In this document: positions 44,225-52,808 of the stretch, in pieces
Layout of the letters: each line of letters starts with the position of its first letter
How positions within the stretch are numbered: position 1 is the stretch's first letter
Translations under genes and position numbers: made by a program
Notes under the pieces: generated by a model
The model's input: the letters and a program-made list of their open reading frames with translations, nothing else
Database searches by the model: none
What the model was told of the DNA's origin: nothing
Source: Actinosynnema sp040640215
GTDB lineage: Bacteria > Actinomycetota > Actinomycetes > Mycobacteriales > Pseudonocardiaceae
DNA length: 64,000 nucleotides
NCBI RefSeq assembly: GCF_040640215.1
Contig: NZ_JBFABG010000001.1
Span: forward strand, 1-64,000
Reading direction: 5' to 3'

Positions 44225-45664
44225 GTGCGATTCATCGAAGGCCACGCGCCCAGTCACGACCTGACCTACGACGACGTCTTCCTGGTGCCCGGCCGCTCGG
44301 CCGTCGAGTCCCGGTTCGGCGTCGACCTCTCCACGTCCGACGGCACGGGGGCCACCATCCCCGTCGTGGTCGCGAACATGACCGCGGTCGCCGGGCGGCG
44401 GATGGCCGAGACCGTGGCCCGCCGAGGCGGGCTGGTGGTGCTGCCGCAGGACGTCGCGCCGGACGCGGTGGCCGAGATCGTCTCCTGGGTGAAGGACCGC
44501 CACGCGGTCTGGGACACGCCGCTCACCCTGCTCCCCGGCGACTCGGTGGCCGACGCCCACAACCTGCTGCACAAGCGGGCGCACGGCGCGGTCGTCGTCA
44601 TCGACGAGGACGGGCGGCCCACGGGCGTCGTCGACGAGGCGGCGTGCTCCGGGGTCGACCGGTTCACCCGGCTCCGCGACGTCGCCGACGAGCGGATCGT
44701 CACCCTGCCGCTGGACACCCCGCCTCGCGAGGTGTTCGCGCGGCTGAACAGCGGTCGGCAGAAGGTCGCGCTGGGCGTGGACGCGGACGGCCGCCTGCGG
44801 GGCGTGATGACCGCGCTCGGCGCGCTGCGGGCCGACGTCTACACCCCGGCGGTGGACGCCGAGGGCAGGTTGCGGGTCGCGGCGGCGATCGGGGTCAACG
44901 GCGACGTGCGCGCCAAGGCCGCCGAGCTGCTCAAGGCGGGCGTGGACACGCTGGTCGTGGACACCGCGCACGGCCACCAGGAGAAGATGCTGACCGCGCT
45001 GCGGGCGGTCCGCGCGGCGTCCCCCACGGTCCCCGTGGTGGCCGGCAACGTGGTCACCGCCGAGGGCGTGCGCGACCTGGTCGAGGCGGGCGCGGACGTG
45101 GTCAAGGTCGGCGTCGGCCCCGGCGCGATGTGCACCACCCGGATGATGACCGGCGTGGGCCGGCCGCAGTTCTCGGCGGTGGCCGAGTGCGCGGCGCAGG
45201 CCCGTGCGCTGGGCAAGCACGTGTGGGCGGACGGGGGTGTCCGGCACCCGCGCGACGTCGCCCTGGCACTCGCGGCCGGTGCCGCCGCGGCCATGGTCGG
45301 GTCCTGGTTCGCGGGCACCTACGAGTCGCCCGGCGACCTCCAGCGCGACGAGTCGGGCCGGCTCTACAAGGAGTCGTTCGGCATGGCGTCGAAGCGGGCG
45401 GTGAGCGCGCGGACGCAGGGCGACAACGCGTTCGAGCGCGCCAAGAAGGGCCTGTTCGAGGAGGGCATCTCGACGTCCCGGATGCGCCTGGACCCGACCC
45501 GCCCCGGGGTGGAGGACCTGCTGGACTCCATCACGGCGGGCGTGCGGTCGGCGTGCACCTACGCGGGCGCGCACACCCTGGAGGAGTTCCACGAGCGGGC
45601 GACCCTGGGCATCCAGTCCGCCGCCGGGTTCGCGGAAGGACGGCCCCTGCCCGCCGGGTGGTGA
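44225..45664 (+). CDS. guaB1: GuaB1-family protein, IMP dehydrogenase-related (likely GMP reductase)
   Basis: 479 residues with a TIM barrel split by a CBS pair (about 95-210: DTPLTLLPGDSVADAHNLLHK and DTPPREVFARLNSGRQKVALG). The catalytic loop is GVGPGAMCTTRMMTGVG with the nucleophilic Cys, and VKVGVGPG, GSWFAGTYESPG and YKESFGMAS follow. The end of the barrel departs from true IMPDH, and mycobacterial GuaB1 is reported to be a GMP reductase with CBS domains. By family membership I infer conversion of GMP to IMP here. The GTG at 44225 (MRFIEGHAPSHDLTYDDV) is the canonical start, though no strong ribosome binding site is visible. Confidence 0.88.
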   Translation: MRFIEGHAPSHDLTYDDVFLVPGRSAVESRFGVDLSTSDGTGATIPVVVANMTAVAGRRMAETVARRGGLVVLPQDVAPDAVAEIVSWVKDRHAVWDTPLTLLPGDSVADAHNLLHKRAHGAVVVIDEDGRPTGVVDEAACSGVDRFTRLRDVADERIVTLPLDTPPREVFARLNSGRQKVALGVDADGRLRGVMTALGALRADVYTPAVDAEGRLRVAAAIGVNGDVRAKAAELLKAGVDTLVVDTAHGHQEKMLTALRAVRAASPTVPVVAGNVVTAEGVRDLVEAGADVVKVGVGPGAMCTTRMMTGVGRPQFSAVAECAAQARALGKHVWADGGVRHPRDVALALAAGAAAAMVGSWFAGTYESPGDLQRDESGRLYKESFGMASKRAVSARTQGDNAFERAKKGLFEEGISTSRMRLDPTRPGVEDLLDSITAGVRSACTYAGAHTLEEFHERATLGIQSAAGFAEGRPLPAGW

Positions 45665-45720
45665 CCCGCGCCCTCCCCCGACCTCCGCGCTGAACCCGGT
45701 CGCGACGGTCCGCCGGTGCG

Positions 45721-45756
45721 GTGGGGGGAGCTCTCCACCCGGAGAACTCCCCCCAC
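45721..45756. terminator. Terminator between convergent guaB1 and phoH2
   Basis: Arms 45721-45736 and 45741-45756 pair over 15 bases with one mismatch, loop ACCC. Confidence 0.75.
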
Positions 45757-45815
45757 CGACTCGGCTCGACTCGGCCCAGCTCGGGTCGACTCGGCCCAGC
45801 TCGGCTCGGCTCAGC
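45757..45815. repeat. Period-10 tandem repeat between guaB1 and phoH2
   Basis: Alternating CTCGGCTCGA and CTCGGCCCAG-like decamers, between five and six copies, ending seven bases before the phoH2 stop. It lies directly behind the guaB1 terminator. Confidence 0.65.
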
Positions 45816-45821
45816 GCCCGC

Positions 45822-47198
45822 TCAGGACGCGTAGTCCTCCAACATCTCGGTGACCAGGGCCGCGATCGGCGAGCGCTCCGACCGGGTCAGCGTGACGTGC
45901 GCGAACAGCGGGTGCCCCTTCAGCTTCTCGATCACCGCCGCGACGCCGTCGTGCCGCCCGACCCGCAGGTTGTCCCGCTGCGCCACGTCGTGGGTGAGCA
46001 CCACCCGCGAGTTGGCCCCCAGCCGGGACAGCACGGTGAGCAGCACGTTGCGCTCCAACGACTGCGCCTCGTCGACGATCACGAACGAGTCGTGCAGCGA
46101 CCGGCCCCGGATGTGGGTCAGCGGCAGGACCTCCAGCATCCCCCGGTCCAGGACCTCCTCCACCACGTCCTGGCTGACCAGCGCGCCGAGCGTGTCGAAC
46201 ACGGCCTGCGCCCACGGCTGCATCTTCTCGGTCTCGGAGCCGGGCAGGTAGCCCAGCTCCTGGCCGCCCACGGCGTACAGCGGGCGGAACACGACGACCT
46301 TGCGGTGCTGGCGGCGCTCCATGACCGCCTCCAGGCCCGCGCACAGCGCGAGCGCCGACTTGCCGGTGCCGGCTCGTCCGCCCAGCGAGACGATGCCGAC
46401 CTCGGTGTCCAGCAGCAGGTCCAGCGCGACCCGCTGCTCGGCGGACCGGCCGTGCAGGCCGAACGCCTCGCGGTCGCCGCGCACCAGCCGGATCCGCTTG
46501 TCGGCGGTGACCCGGCCCAGCGCGCTGGACGTGCCCGCGAGCAGCCGCAACCCGCTGTGGCACGGCAGTTCGGCCACGTGCGCGAGGTCGAACTCGGCCG
46601 GGTCTACGACGCTGTCCCGGTAGAGCGCGTCCACCAGGGACTGGTCCACGTCGACGTCGGACATGCCGGTGTGCCCGGACAGCGTCACGTCGTGGGCGCG
46701 GTACTCCTCCGCCGGCAGGCCGACCGCACCGGCCTTGACCCGCAGCGGCATGTCCTTGGTGACCAGGGTGACCGAGCAGCCGTCGGCGGCCAGGTTGAGC
46801 GCGCAGGCCAGTATCCGGGCGTCGTTGGAGTCCGTGCGGAAACCCGCGGGCAGCACCTCCGGGTCGGAGTGGTTGAGCTCGACGCGCAGGGTGCCACCGA
46901 GGTCGCCGATCGCCACCGGGTGGTCCAGCCGGCCGTGTCGCAGCCGCAGGTCGTCGAGCAGGCGCAGCGCCTCCCTGGCGAACCAGCCCAGCTCGGGGTG
47001 GTGCCGCTTGCCCTCCAGCTCGCTGATCACCACGAGCGGCAGCACGACCTCGTGCTCGGCGAACCGCGTCATGGCCAGGGGGTCGGAGAGCAGCACGGAG
47101 GTGTCCACCACGTACGTGCTGGTGGTGGGCGCGTCGTGGCGCGGTGAAGTGCTGTGCGATGAGCCTGAGGAACGGCTCGCGGGTCGTCGTGCGTTCAC
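45822..47198 (-). CDS. phoH2: PhoH2: PIN-domain ribonuclease fused to PhoH ATPase
   Basis: 458 residues. Residues 28-165 are a PIN domain with acidic sites in YVVDTSVLLSDP, VISELEGKR and SNDARILACAL. Residues 230-458 are the PhoH ATPase: Walker A GGRAGTGKSALAL, Walker B SFVIVDEAQSLERNVLL. It is the PhoH2 RNA helicase-ribonuclease; in mycobacteria it forms a toxin-antitoxin module with the small upstream PhoAT. The GTG at 47198 has GAAGGAGTTGCC in front, better than the distant upstream start. An in-frame-coupled upstream open frame exists (47195-47527) but has little coding character. Confidence 0.93.
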   Translation of the reverse strand: MNARRPASRSSGSSHSTSPRHDAPTTSTYVVDTSVLLSDPLAMTRFAEHEVVLPLVVISELEGKRHHPELGWFAREALRLLDDLRLRHGRLDHPVAIGDLGGTLRVELNHSDPEVLPAGFRTDSNDARILACALNLAADGCSVTLVTKDMPLRVKAGAVGLPAEEYRAHDVTLSGHTGMSDVDVDQSLVDALYRDSVVDPAEFDLAHVAELPCHSGLRLLAGTSSALGRVTADKRIRLVRGDREAFGLHGRSAEQRVALDLLLDTEVGIVSLGGRAGTGKSALALCAGLEAVMERRQHRKVVVFRPLYAVGGQELGYLPGSETEKMQPWAQAVFDTLGALVSQDVVEEVLDRGMLEVLPLTHIRGRSLHDSFVIVDEAQSLERNVLLTVLSRLGANSRVVLTHDVAQRDNLRVGRHDGVAAVIEKLKGHPLFAHVTLTRSERSPIAALVTEMLEDYAS

Positions 47199-47564
47199 GG
47201 CAACTCCTTCACGAACGCGGCACCCGCGTCCGCTCCTCGCTGGGCCAGGCACCACCCCGATCGACCGGCACGCCTCAGGCGCGCCGACCACGAGGGCCGG
47301 GTGCCGGCCCCCTCGTGCTCATCGCCACGATCAGGGCCTCCCTGCGCGGTCCGCAGTGGACGCGGTCCGCCAAGTCGGAAGTTACCTCCGCAAGCACCCG
47401 GTTTGCAGGCAGCCACACAGGTGATTCGCCAATTCGTCACGAATACGCAAATCGGCGGCAAGATCACCGGATCGGCCGCACGCCTGGGACAACCGGCCGT
47501 CACCGAACCGTGCCGGAGGTCGTCCACGCAGCTCAGCGGGCATCCGCCGGACGGCAGCCACCGG
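47199..47564. other. Upstream region of phoH2
   Basis: About 365 bases between the divergent-side start of phoH2 and the end of the DUF885 gene. It has a lower-GC core near 47395-47480 and a palindrome ATTCGTCACGAAT at 47432-47444 that could be an operator. A minus-strand open frame across it overlaps phoH2 by four bases but lacks coding bias; see findings. Confidence 0.45.
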
Positions 47565-48803
47565 CTACCCAGGGTGGTGCGGCAGCCGGGGCACCGCGCT
47601 CCGGAGATCGTCGCGCAGGGCTTCGGGAACCAGCGGTTCGTCCAAAAGTCTCAGGTAACGCTCAGCCTGCGTCCCAGTCGGTGGGCTCAGGTCCAGCCAC
47701 GCGCGCACGAGCCGCGCCCCCTCCACGTAGGTCGTGGTGTACGCCCGCCACAGCGGGTCGCCGATGAACCGGAGCATCTGCCGGGCCCGCCCCTCCGGGA
47801 TCAGCAGCCAGCGCCGCAGGAACGCCACCACGTCGTCCTCCGAGGCCCGCCGGTCGTGCAGCATCAGGGCCGCGTCCTGCCGCACGGTGATCAGCCCGGC
47901 GACCGCCTCTTCGACCCGTTCGGCCTGGTCACCCTCCATCCGCAGGCCCAGGTCGCGCATGATCCGCTCGGTCCAGCGCCCCCAGCCCGGCCCGACCGCG
48001 GCGTGCAGGCCCAGTTCGGCCATGCCCTCGGCCATCAGGCACTGCGGCGTGTTGATGACGAAGAGGGACTGTTCGAGCTGGCCGCGCTTGCCGACCAGCC
48101 CGACCTCCTTGCGGCAGTGCTCGGTGTGGTGGCCGGGGTACGACTCGTGCGCGACCAGGTGCGGCAGGTTGGACATCCGGTGGCCCAGGTCGGCGTTGAT
48201 CGCCACCCGGGACCGGAAGTCGCCCAGGTAGTAGTTGAACCCGCTCCACGGCTTGTCGGTGACCACCTCGTACTCCACGATTTCGTGGTCGGGCAGCGCG
48301 TAGTGCTGCCGCACCTCGTCGCGCAGGGCGCTGGACAGCTCGTGCACCGCGGCGGCGAGCAGGCGCGGCGGCACGGTCTCCTCGACGCGGTAGTCGGCCA
48401 GCCGCTCCCGCAGCGGGCCGCCGCCGGGCAGCACCTCGTCCAGCCGGGCGTGCGCGCGCCGGTACTCGTCCGGGTCGCCCGGCACCAGGTCGACCTGGAA
48501 GTACGCCCGCACCTCGTCCACGAACCCGATGCGCACCCCGGCCAGCTTGCGGGCGGTGCACTCCAGGGCGGTCAGGTGGGCGGCGAGGAAGCGCTTGCGC
48601 TCGGGTTCGAGCTCGGTGCCGGGCAGCTCGCGGCGCAGCAGCCCGGCCCGCTCGGCGAGCGCCGCCGGGTGCGGGCGCGGTTCGTCGTCCACGGCGCGCC
48701 GCAGCGCCCGGTCACCGGTGTACGAGTCGACCAGGCCGGGGTGCAGCCGGTCGAGGCGCAGACCGAGCACCAGGTACTCGCGCACCAGCGTGTTGCCGTC
48801 CAT
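47565..48803 (-). CDS. DUF885 family protein (putative metallohydrolase)
   Basis: 412 residues, all helical. The central motif LVAHESYPGHHTEH contains HESYPGHH, the HExxH-like zinc motif of the DUF885/M32-like group, and the downstream Glu in MAEGMAELGLHAAV is the third ligand candidate. GFNYYLGDFRSRVAINAD precedes it. Most DUF885 proteins are about 550 residues with a signal peptide; this one is shorter, cytoplasmic and starts MDGNTLVREYLVLGL. Peptidase activity is the family expectation, not shown. ATG at 48803 is fixed by the TGCTCATG context; alone on its strand. Confidence 0.85.
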   Translation of the reverse strand: MDGNTLVREYLVLGLRLDRLHPGLVDSYTGDRALRRAVDDEPRPHPAALAERAGLLRRELPGTELEPERKRFLAAHLTALECTARKLAGVRIGFVDEVRAYFQVDLVPGDPDEYRRAHARLDEVLPGGGPLRERLADYRVEETVPPRLLAAAVHELSSALRDEVRQHYALPDHEIVEYEVVTDKPWSGFNYYLGDFRSRVAINADLGHRMSNLPHLVAHESYPGHHTEHCRKEVGLVGKRGQLEQSLFVINTPQCLMAEGMAELGLHAAVGPGWGRWTERIMRDLGLRMEGDQAERVEEAVAGLITVRQDAALMLHDRRASEDDVVAFLRRWLLIPEGRARQMLRFIGDPLWRAYTTTYVEGARLVRAWLDLSPPTGTQAERYLRLLDEPLVPEALRDDLRSAVPRLPHHPG

Positions 48804-49043
48804 GAGCAGGGGAGCTTACGAGCCGGGCGGCCGTGTTACCACGGTGCCGGGCTGGGCGACGAATCACAAATCAAAGAACATCCGAACAGGGGATAGAGGT
48901 CAATCCCGGGGTCACACAATGGTGTTACCGCGCCCCCGCGGGCTTTGCCCTTCGGTAACTTTTCCGCCCAGGACCCCAGCGTCCGGAGATCCCCGAAGGC
49001 TCCGGAGCGGTACGGGGAAATCCCGAACACGAAGGAGATTGAA

Positions 49044-49343
49044 GTGCTGAAGAAGGCAGGCGCTGTCGCCGCCATCGCGGCGGGCCTCATGATGCTCGGC
49101 TCCCCCGCGTTCGCGGCTGGTCACGACGAGAACTACGACGTCCACCAGTGGAACAGCGGGCCGCTGGTCTCCTTGCTGAACAACAACAACGTGAACGTCC
49201 CGGTCGGCGTGTGCGGCAACAACGTCGGCGTCCTCGCCGCCATCGTGCCGGCCGCCTCCCCGCAGATCACCGGCCACTGCGCGACCGGCGCGATCGTCGA
49301 CGGCCACGACGGCAACGTCGGCGGCAACAACGCCGAGGGCTGA
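49044..49343 (+). CDS. Chaplin-like small secreted protein, first of a tandem pair
   Basis: 99 residues. Signal peptide LKKAGAVAAIAAGLMMLGSPAFAA, then a short polar region and a core NNNVNVPVGVCGNNVGVLAAI with a second Cys in QITGHC. The pattern N-V-P-V-x-V-C-G-N-x-V-x-V then Cys resembles Streptomyces chaplins, amyloid-forming proteins that coat aerial hyphae. The conserved tail GAIVDGHDGNVGGNNA is shared with the next gene and not with classic chaplins. The GTG at 49044 has AAGGAG at 49032-49037. A strong hairpin separates it from its paralogue. Confidence 0.75.
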   Translation: MLKKAGAVAAIAAGLMMLGSPAFAAGHDENYDVHQWNSGPLVSLLNNNNVNVPVGVCGNNVGVLAAIVPAASPQITGHCATGAIVDGHDGNVGGNNAEG

Positions 49344-49358
49344 TCACCGCCGCACCTC

Positions 49359-49416
49359 GAACACCTGCCAGGGGCGTCCCCGGTAATCACCCGGGTGATG
49401 CCCCTGGCGGGTGTTC
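49359..49416 (+). terminator. Terminator after the first chaplin-like gene
   Basis: Arms 49359-49378 and 49397-49416 pair over 20 bases with two G-T pairs; the loop contains CCCGG..CCGGG. Confidence 0.85.
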
Positions 49417-49532
49417 GCAATCGGCGTCGCACGACCCGCCGATAGTCATACCCAGGTGTTTTACCGCACGGCCCTGCACCGGGCGTCGGATATTTTTCCG
49501 CCCGGTCGAACAACTACCCCAAGGAGACTGAC

Positions 49533-49865
49533 GTGCTGAAGAAGGCAGGCGCTGCCGCCGCCATCGCGGCCGGTCTGATGATGATCGGTTCGCCCGCGTT
49601 CGCCGGTGAGCCGGAGGACCACGGCCACGACCACGGCTGGAACAACGACCACAAGGCCGATGACACCCACCAGTGGAACAGCGGCGGTCTGCTGTCGGCG
49701 CTGAACGGCAACAACGTGAACGTCCCGGTCGGCGTGTGCAACAACAACATCGGCGTGCTCGCCGTCGTGGCCCCGATCGCCTCTCCGCAGGTGGCCGGCC
49801 ACTGCTCGACCGGCGCGATCGTCGACGGCCACGACGGCAACGTCGGCGGCAACAACGCGGGCTGA
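49533..49865 (+). CDS. Chaplin-like small secreted protein, second of a tandem pair
   Basis: 110 residues. It shares the signal peptide (LKKAGAAAAIAAGLMMIGSPAFA), core NNVNVPVGVCNNNIGVLAVV, HQWNSG motif and tail GAIVDGHDGNVGGNNAG with the preceding gene. It differs by an insertion of about twelve residues rich in His and Asp (EPEDHGHDHGWNND) before the core, which could bind metal. Two cysteines as in its paralogue. The GTG at 49533 follows AAGGAG. The upstream DNA of both copies looks alike (GTGTTACCGC and GTGTTTTACCGC), so the promoter was duplicated with the gene. Confidence 0.75.
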   Translation: MLKKAGAAAAIAAGLMMIGSPAFAGEPEDHGHDHGWNNDHKADDTHQWNSGGLLSALNGNNVNVPVGVCNNNIGVLAVVAPIASPQVAGHCSTGAIVDGHDGNVGGNNAG

Positions 49866-49901
49866 CTCCCCCGGGAGCTTCCGGGACCCGGTCCCGGATC
49901 A

Positions 49902-49932
49902 CGGAGGGGCACCTCAGCGGGGTGCCCCTCCG
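49902..49932. terminator. Terminator between the chaplin-like gene and the convergent prenyl synthase
   Basis: A 12-bp perfect stem, arms 49902-49913 and 49921-49932, loop TCAGCGG. Confidence 0.8.
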
Positions 49933-49969
49933 GCGTTCCCGGAGCACCCGCCCGACCCCGTCTGCGGGG

Positions 49970-50749
49970 TCAGGAACCGAACCGGCGGTGGCGGATCGCG
50001 TAGTCGCGCAGCGCGCGCAGGAAGTCGGTCCGCCGGAACTCCGGCCAGTACGCCTCGCAGAACCAGAACTCGGAGTGGGCCGACTGCCACAGCATGAACC
50101 CGGACAGCCGCTGCTCGCCGGACGTGCGGATGAGCAGGTCGGGATCGGGTTGCCCGGACGTGTACAGGTGCTCCGCGATGTGGTCCACGTCGAGCACCTC
50201 GGCGAGCTCCTCGATCGTGCCGCCGGACTCGGCGTGCTTCTGGAGCAGCTTGCGCACCGCGTCCGCGATCTCCTGCCGCCCGCCGTACCCGACCGCGACG
50301 TTCACCTCCAGGCCGGTCCGGCCCCTGGTGCGCAGGGACGCGGCGGACAGCCGGGCCGCCGTCTCGGTCGGCAGCAGGTCCATCGCCCCGACGTGCCGGA
50401 CGCGCCACGGGTTACCCGGTTCGGCGATCTCGTCCACGATGTCGGCGATGATGTCGAGCAGCGGCCCCAGCTCCTCGGTCGGCCGGTTCAGGTTGTCGGT
50501 GGACAGCATCCACAGCGTGACCACCTCGACCTCGGCTTCGCGGCACCAGGTGAGCAGCTCCAGGATCTTGCGGGCACCCGCCCGGTGCCCGTGCGCGACG
50601 TCGGCGAAGCCGGCCTCCTTCGCCCACCGCCGGTTCCCGTCCAGCACCAGCCCCACGTGGCGCGGTCGCTGCTTGCCGTCGAGCCATCGGTTGAGGCGGA
50701 ACTCGTAACCCTTGAGGAGGACGCTCTTGACCCGTTCGCGAAGACCCAC
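49970..50749 (-). CDS. cis-prenyl (Z-isoprenyl) diphosphate synthase, short-chain type
   Basis: 259 residues. UPP-synthase fold: pyrophosphate motif GLVLDGNRRWAKEAG with catalytic Asp, SxxN-type TLWMLSTDNLNRP, RVRHVGAMDLLP, NVAVGYGGRQEIADA and DLLIRTSGEQRLSGFMLWQSAHSE. The pairing with hemolysin III matches mycobacterial Rv1086-Rv1085c, where Rv1086 makes (2Z,6E)-farnesyl diphosphate for decaprenyl phosphate. On that ground I favour short-chain synthase over the main undecaprenyl/decaprenyl enzyme. ATG at 50749. Divergent from hemolysin III. Confidence 0.92.
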   Translation of the reverse strand: MGLRERVKSVLLKGYEFRLNRWLDGKQRPRHVGLVLDGNRRWAKEAGFADVAHGHRAGARKILELLTWCREAEVEVVTLWMLSTDNLNRPTEELGPLLDIIADIVDEIAEPGNPWRVRHVGAMDLLPTETAARLSAASLRTRGRTGLEVNVAVGYGGRQEIADAVRKLLQKHAESGGTIEELAEVLDVDHIAEHLYTSGQPDPDLLIRTSGEQRLSGFMLWQSAHSEFWFCEAYWPEFRRTDFLRALRDYAIRHRRFGS

Positions 50750-50831
50750 GCTGGCAGAGCGTACGCCGGGTGGGCGCGGTCACGCCGTCGCGTGCCGACC
50801 CTCCTCCCGACCCTCCCGTAACCTCGGGGTG

Positions 50832-51509
50832 GTGACCACGTCGCCCTTCTCCGAGCCGCCGGCACCCGCCCTCCGCCCGCGCATGCGGGGCTGGCTGCAC
50901 TTCTGGTCCTTCATCGTGTCGGTCGCGACCGGCGCGACCCTCATCGCCCTGGCCGCCGCCACGGTCTCCGCGAAAGCGGCCCTGGCGACGTCCGTCTACG
51001 GCGCGACGGTCGTGGGCCTCTTCGGCGTGAGCGCCCTCTACCACCGGGTGACCTGGGTCAGCGTCCGGGCCCGGACGTGGATGAAGCGCCTGGACCACTC
51101 GATGATCTTCGTGTTCATCGCGGGCACCTACACCCCGTTCGCGCTGCTGGCGATGCCCGAGAACACCGGCAACGTGGTGCTGGCCGTGGTGTGGGGAGGC
51201 GCGCTGGGTGGAGTGACCCTGAAACTGGCCTGGCCGCACTCGCCGAGGTGGCTCGGCGTGCCGATCTACATCGCGCTCGGCTGGGTGGCTGTCTTCGTCC
51301 TGCCGGACATCATGGAGTACGCGGGCGTCGGTGCCCTGGTCCTGGTCATCGCCGGCGGCCTGCTCTACACGGCCGGCGCGATCTTCTACGCGTCCCGCTG
51401 GCCCAACCCGTGGCCCGAGGTCTTCGGCTACCACGAGGTCTTCCACGCGGCGACGGTCGTGGCGGCGCTCTGCCACTACATCGCCATCTGGTTCGCGATC
51501 TACTCCTGA
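50832..51509 (+). CDS. Hemolysin III/TrhA family membrane protein; host gene of the element insertion
   Basis: 225 residues, seven membrane helices of the PAQR/TrhA family: RGWLHFWSFIVSVATGATLI, SALYHRV (H of the metal site), RLDHSMIFVFIAGTYTPFAL, and FGYHEVFHAATVVAALCHYIAIWF with the two C-terminal metal-binding histidines. The family controls membrane fluidity. The GTG at 50832 or 50829 starts it after a divergent promoter. The last 11 codons plus stop lie in the 37-bp repeat that bounds the integrated element, so the element supplies or restores the C-terminus and the gene stays intact. Confidence 0.9.
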   Translation: MTTSPFSEPPAPALRPRMRGWLHFWSFIVSVATGATLIALAAATVSAKAALATSVYGATVVGLFGVSALYHRVTWVSVRARTWMKRLDHSMIFVFIAGTYTPFALLAMPENTGNVVLAVVWGGALGGVTLKLAWPHSPRWLGVPIYIALGWVAVFVLPDIMEYAGVGALVLVIAGGLLYTAGAIFYASRWPNPWPEVFGYHEVFHAATVVAALCHYIAIWFAIYS

Positions 51510-51514
51510 CCTGC
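51478..51514. other. attL: left 37-bp direct repeat of the integrated element
   Basis: Identical over 37 bases to 61039-61075. It covers the last codons of the hemolysin III gene, its TGA and the next five bases. The integrase gene lies directly beside it, as at the attL of site-specific elements. Confidence 0.9.
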
Positions 51515-51546
51515 ACTGTTACCCTCTCAACACCCCTCATTTCCAT

Positions 51547-51571
51547 GATCAGGCCGTCTCCAGGCCGTCAG
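51547..51571. promoter_or_regulatory. Candidate left arm-type integrase binding site
   Basis: CAGGCCGTC occurs twice with an 11-bp period (51550, 51561) and a partial third copy follows. The 25-base block recurs at 60908-60932 near the other end with one mismatch. It overlaps the last codons and stop of int. Confidence 0.45.
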
Positions 51572-52772
51572 GCCGCTTCGTCGGCTTGAAGAGGCGATTC
51601 GCGGCCTTCCTGCTCCGGTCGTGGCTGGACGGCATCAGGTGCGTGTAGGTCCGGAGCGTGAAGCCCGGATCGTGGTGCCCGAGGTTGAGCGAGAGCGCCT
51701 TGATGGACACGCCGTTCTCCAACTGGCTGGACGCGTAGAGGTGCCGCAGCCCGTGCATCCCGTCTTCGTTCGGCCGGTACTCCAGGCCGGCCGCGACGAA
51801 CGCCGGCCGCCAGATGCCCATGTTGAACACCTGCCGCCGGCACGCCGTGCCACCCATCGACAGCACCAGCCGAGCCGTCACCGGGTCGCCATCAGGCCGC
51901 TCCCAGGGCAAAGTGACCTCAACCGGCGGGAAGGCCGCCATGTGGTCATCCAGTGCGTCCAAGACCCCGTCACCCAGCGGCACCGTCCGCGCCCTCTTGC
52001 TCTTGGGCGGTGCGTACACGAGCCGGTTGCCGACGATCCGAACCTGTCGAACCACGTCCAACTCCAGCGCCTGGCGGTCGATGTCGTCCACCGCCAAGCC
52101 GAAGACCTCACCCTGCCGCAGGCCCGCCCCAGCAGCGAGAACGAGCGCGATCTTGTACTCAACTGGCAAAGCGAGCTGAACAGCCCGCATCCGAGCATCC
52201 GGCCATGGTGTGACCCGTCGTTCAGGCGGTGACGGCCGCTGGACGCTCCGCGCTTTGCACGGGTTCGACGTGATGATCTTCTCTTCGACAGCGGCGTTGA
52301 GGATGGACGACAGCCGATCGAACAACAGTTGCTGGTAGCGCAGGCTCAGCCCCGCCTTCCCCAGCCAGCCGATCCACTCGCGGACGCGCGGGATCGTGAT
52401 CGCGTTCATCCTCATCCGCCCGAAGAACGGTTCGATCCGCTTGCTCACCTGACTGCGCAGGTTCTCCTGCGTAGCGGCGTCTTGTGACTGTCCGCCGAAC
52501 CAAGTGGCCACGTACTTCGAAAACAACACCTCACCTGCCTTGGGGTCGACGTACTTGCCTTCCCGCTTGTCCGACGCGACCTCAAGCAGGAAGTCGTCAG
52601 CCCGCTTCTTCTGCCGGCCCGGGAAGCTCTTGCTCTTCTCGTTGCCCTGCGGATCGAGGTAGCGCACCTTGTAGCGCAGCCCCTTCCCGTACGAGGAGGT
52701 CTTGACCCGTGTGACCTGCTCGGACACCGGATCGCGGACCTCCTTCCACCACCTGTCCTGGACGTGACCCAC
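51549..52772 (-). CDS. int: Tyrosine-family site-specific integrase
   Basis: 407 residues. An N-terminal SAM-like core-binding domain (about 85-165) is followed by the catalytic domain with R219 (GAGLRQGE), H340 and R343 (HGLRH), H366 (LGHH) and Y376 (TYTH). All five catalytic residues are present, so the enzyme looks active. It recombines attP with attB at the end of the hemolysin III gene. The GTG at 52772 has GGGAGGAG in front. It lies 36 bases downstream of xis, in the usual order xis-int, and ends 35 bases from attL. Confidence 0.96.
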   Translation of the reverse strand: MGHVQDRWWKEVRDPVSEQVTRVKTSSYGKGLRYKVRYLDPQGNEKSKSFPGRQKKRADDFLLEVASDKREGKYVDPKAGEVLFSKYVATWFGGQSQDAATQENLRSQVSKRIEPFFGRMRMNAITIPRVREWIGWLGKAGLSLRYQQLLFDRLSSILNAAVEEKIITSNPCKARSVQRPSPPERRVTPWPDARMRAVQLALPVEYKIALVLAAGAGLRQGEVFGLAVDDIDRQALELDVVRQVRIVGNRLVYAPPKSKRARTVPLGDGVLDALDDHMAAFPPVEVTLPWERPDGDPVTARLVLSMGGTACRRQVFNMGIWRPAFVAAGLEYRPNEDGMHGLRHLYASSQLENGVSIKALSLNLGHHDPGFTLRTYTHLMPSSHDRSRKAANRLFKPTKRPDGLETA

Positions 52773-52808
52773 GGCAGACTCCTCCCGTCTGTCGAATTGC
52801 CGAAACAT

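Noticed and set aside
51478..51514. tRNA gene at the attachment site
   Set aside because: No cloverleaf or tRNA 3-prime end; the repeat is the end of the hemolysin III coding sequence.
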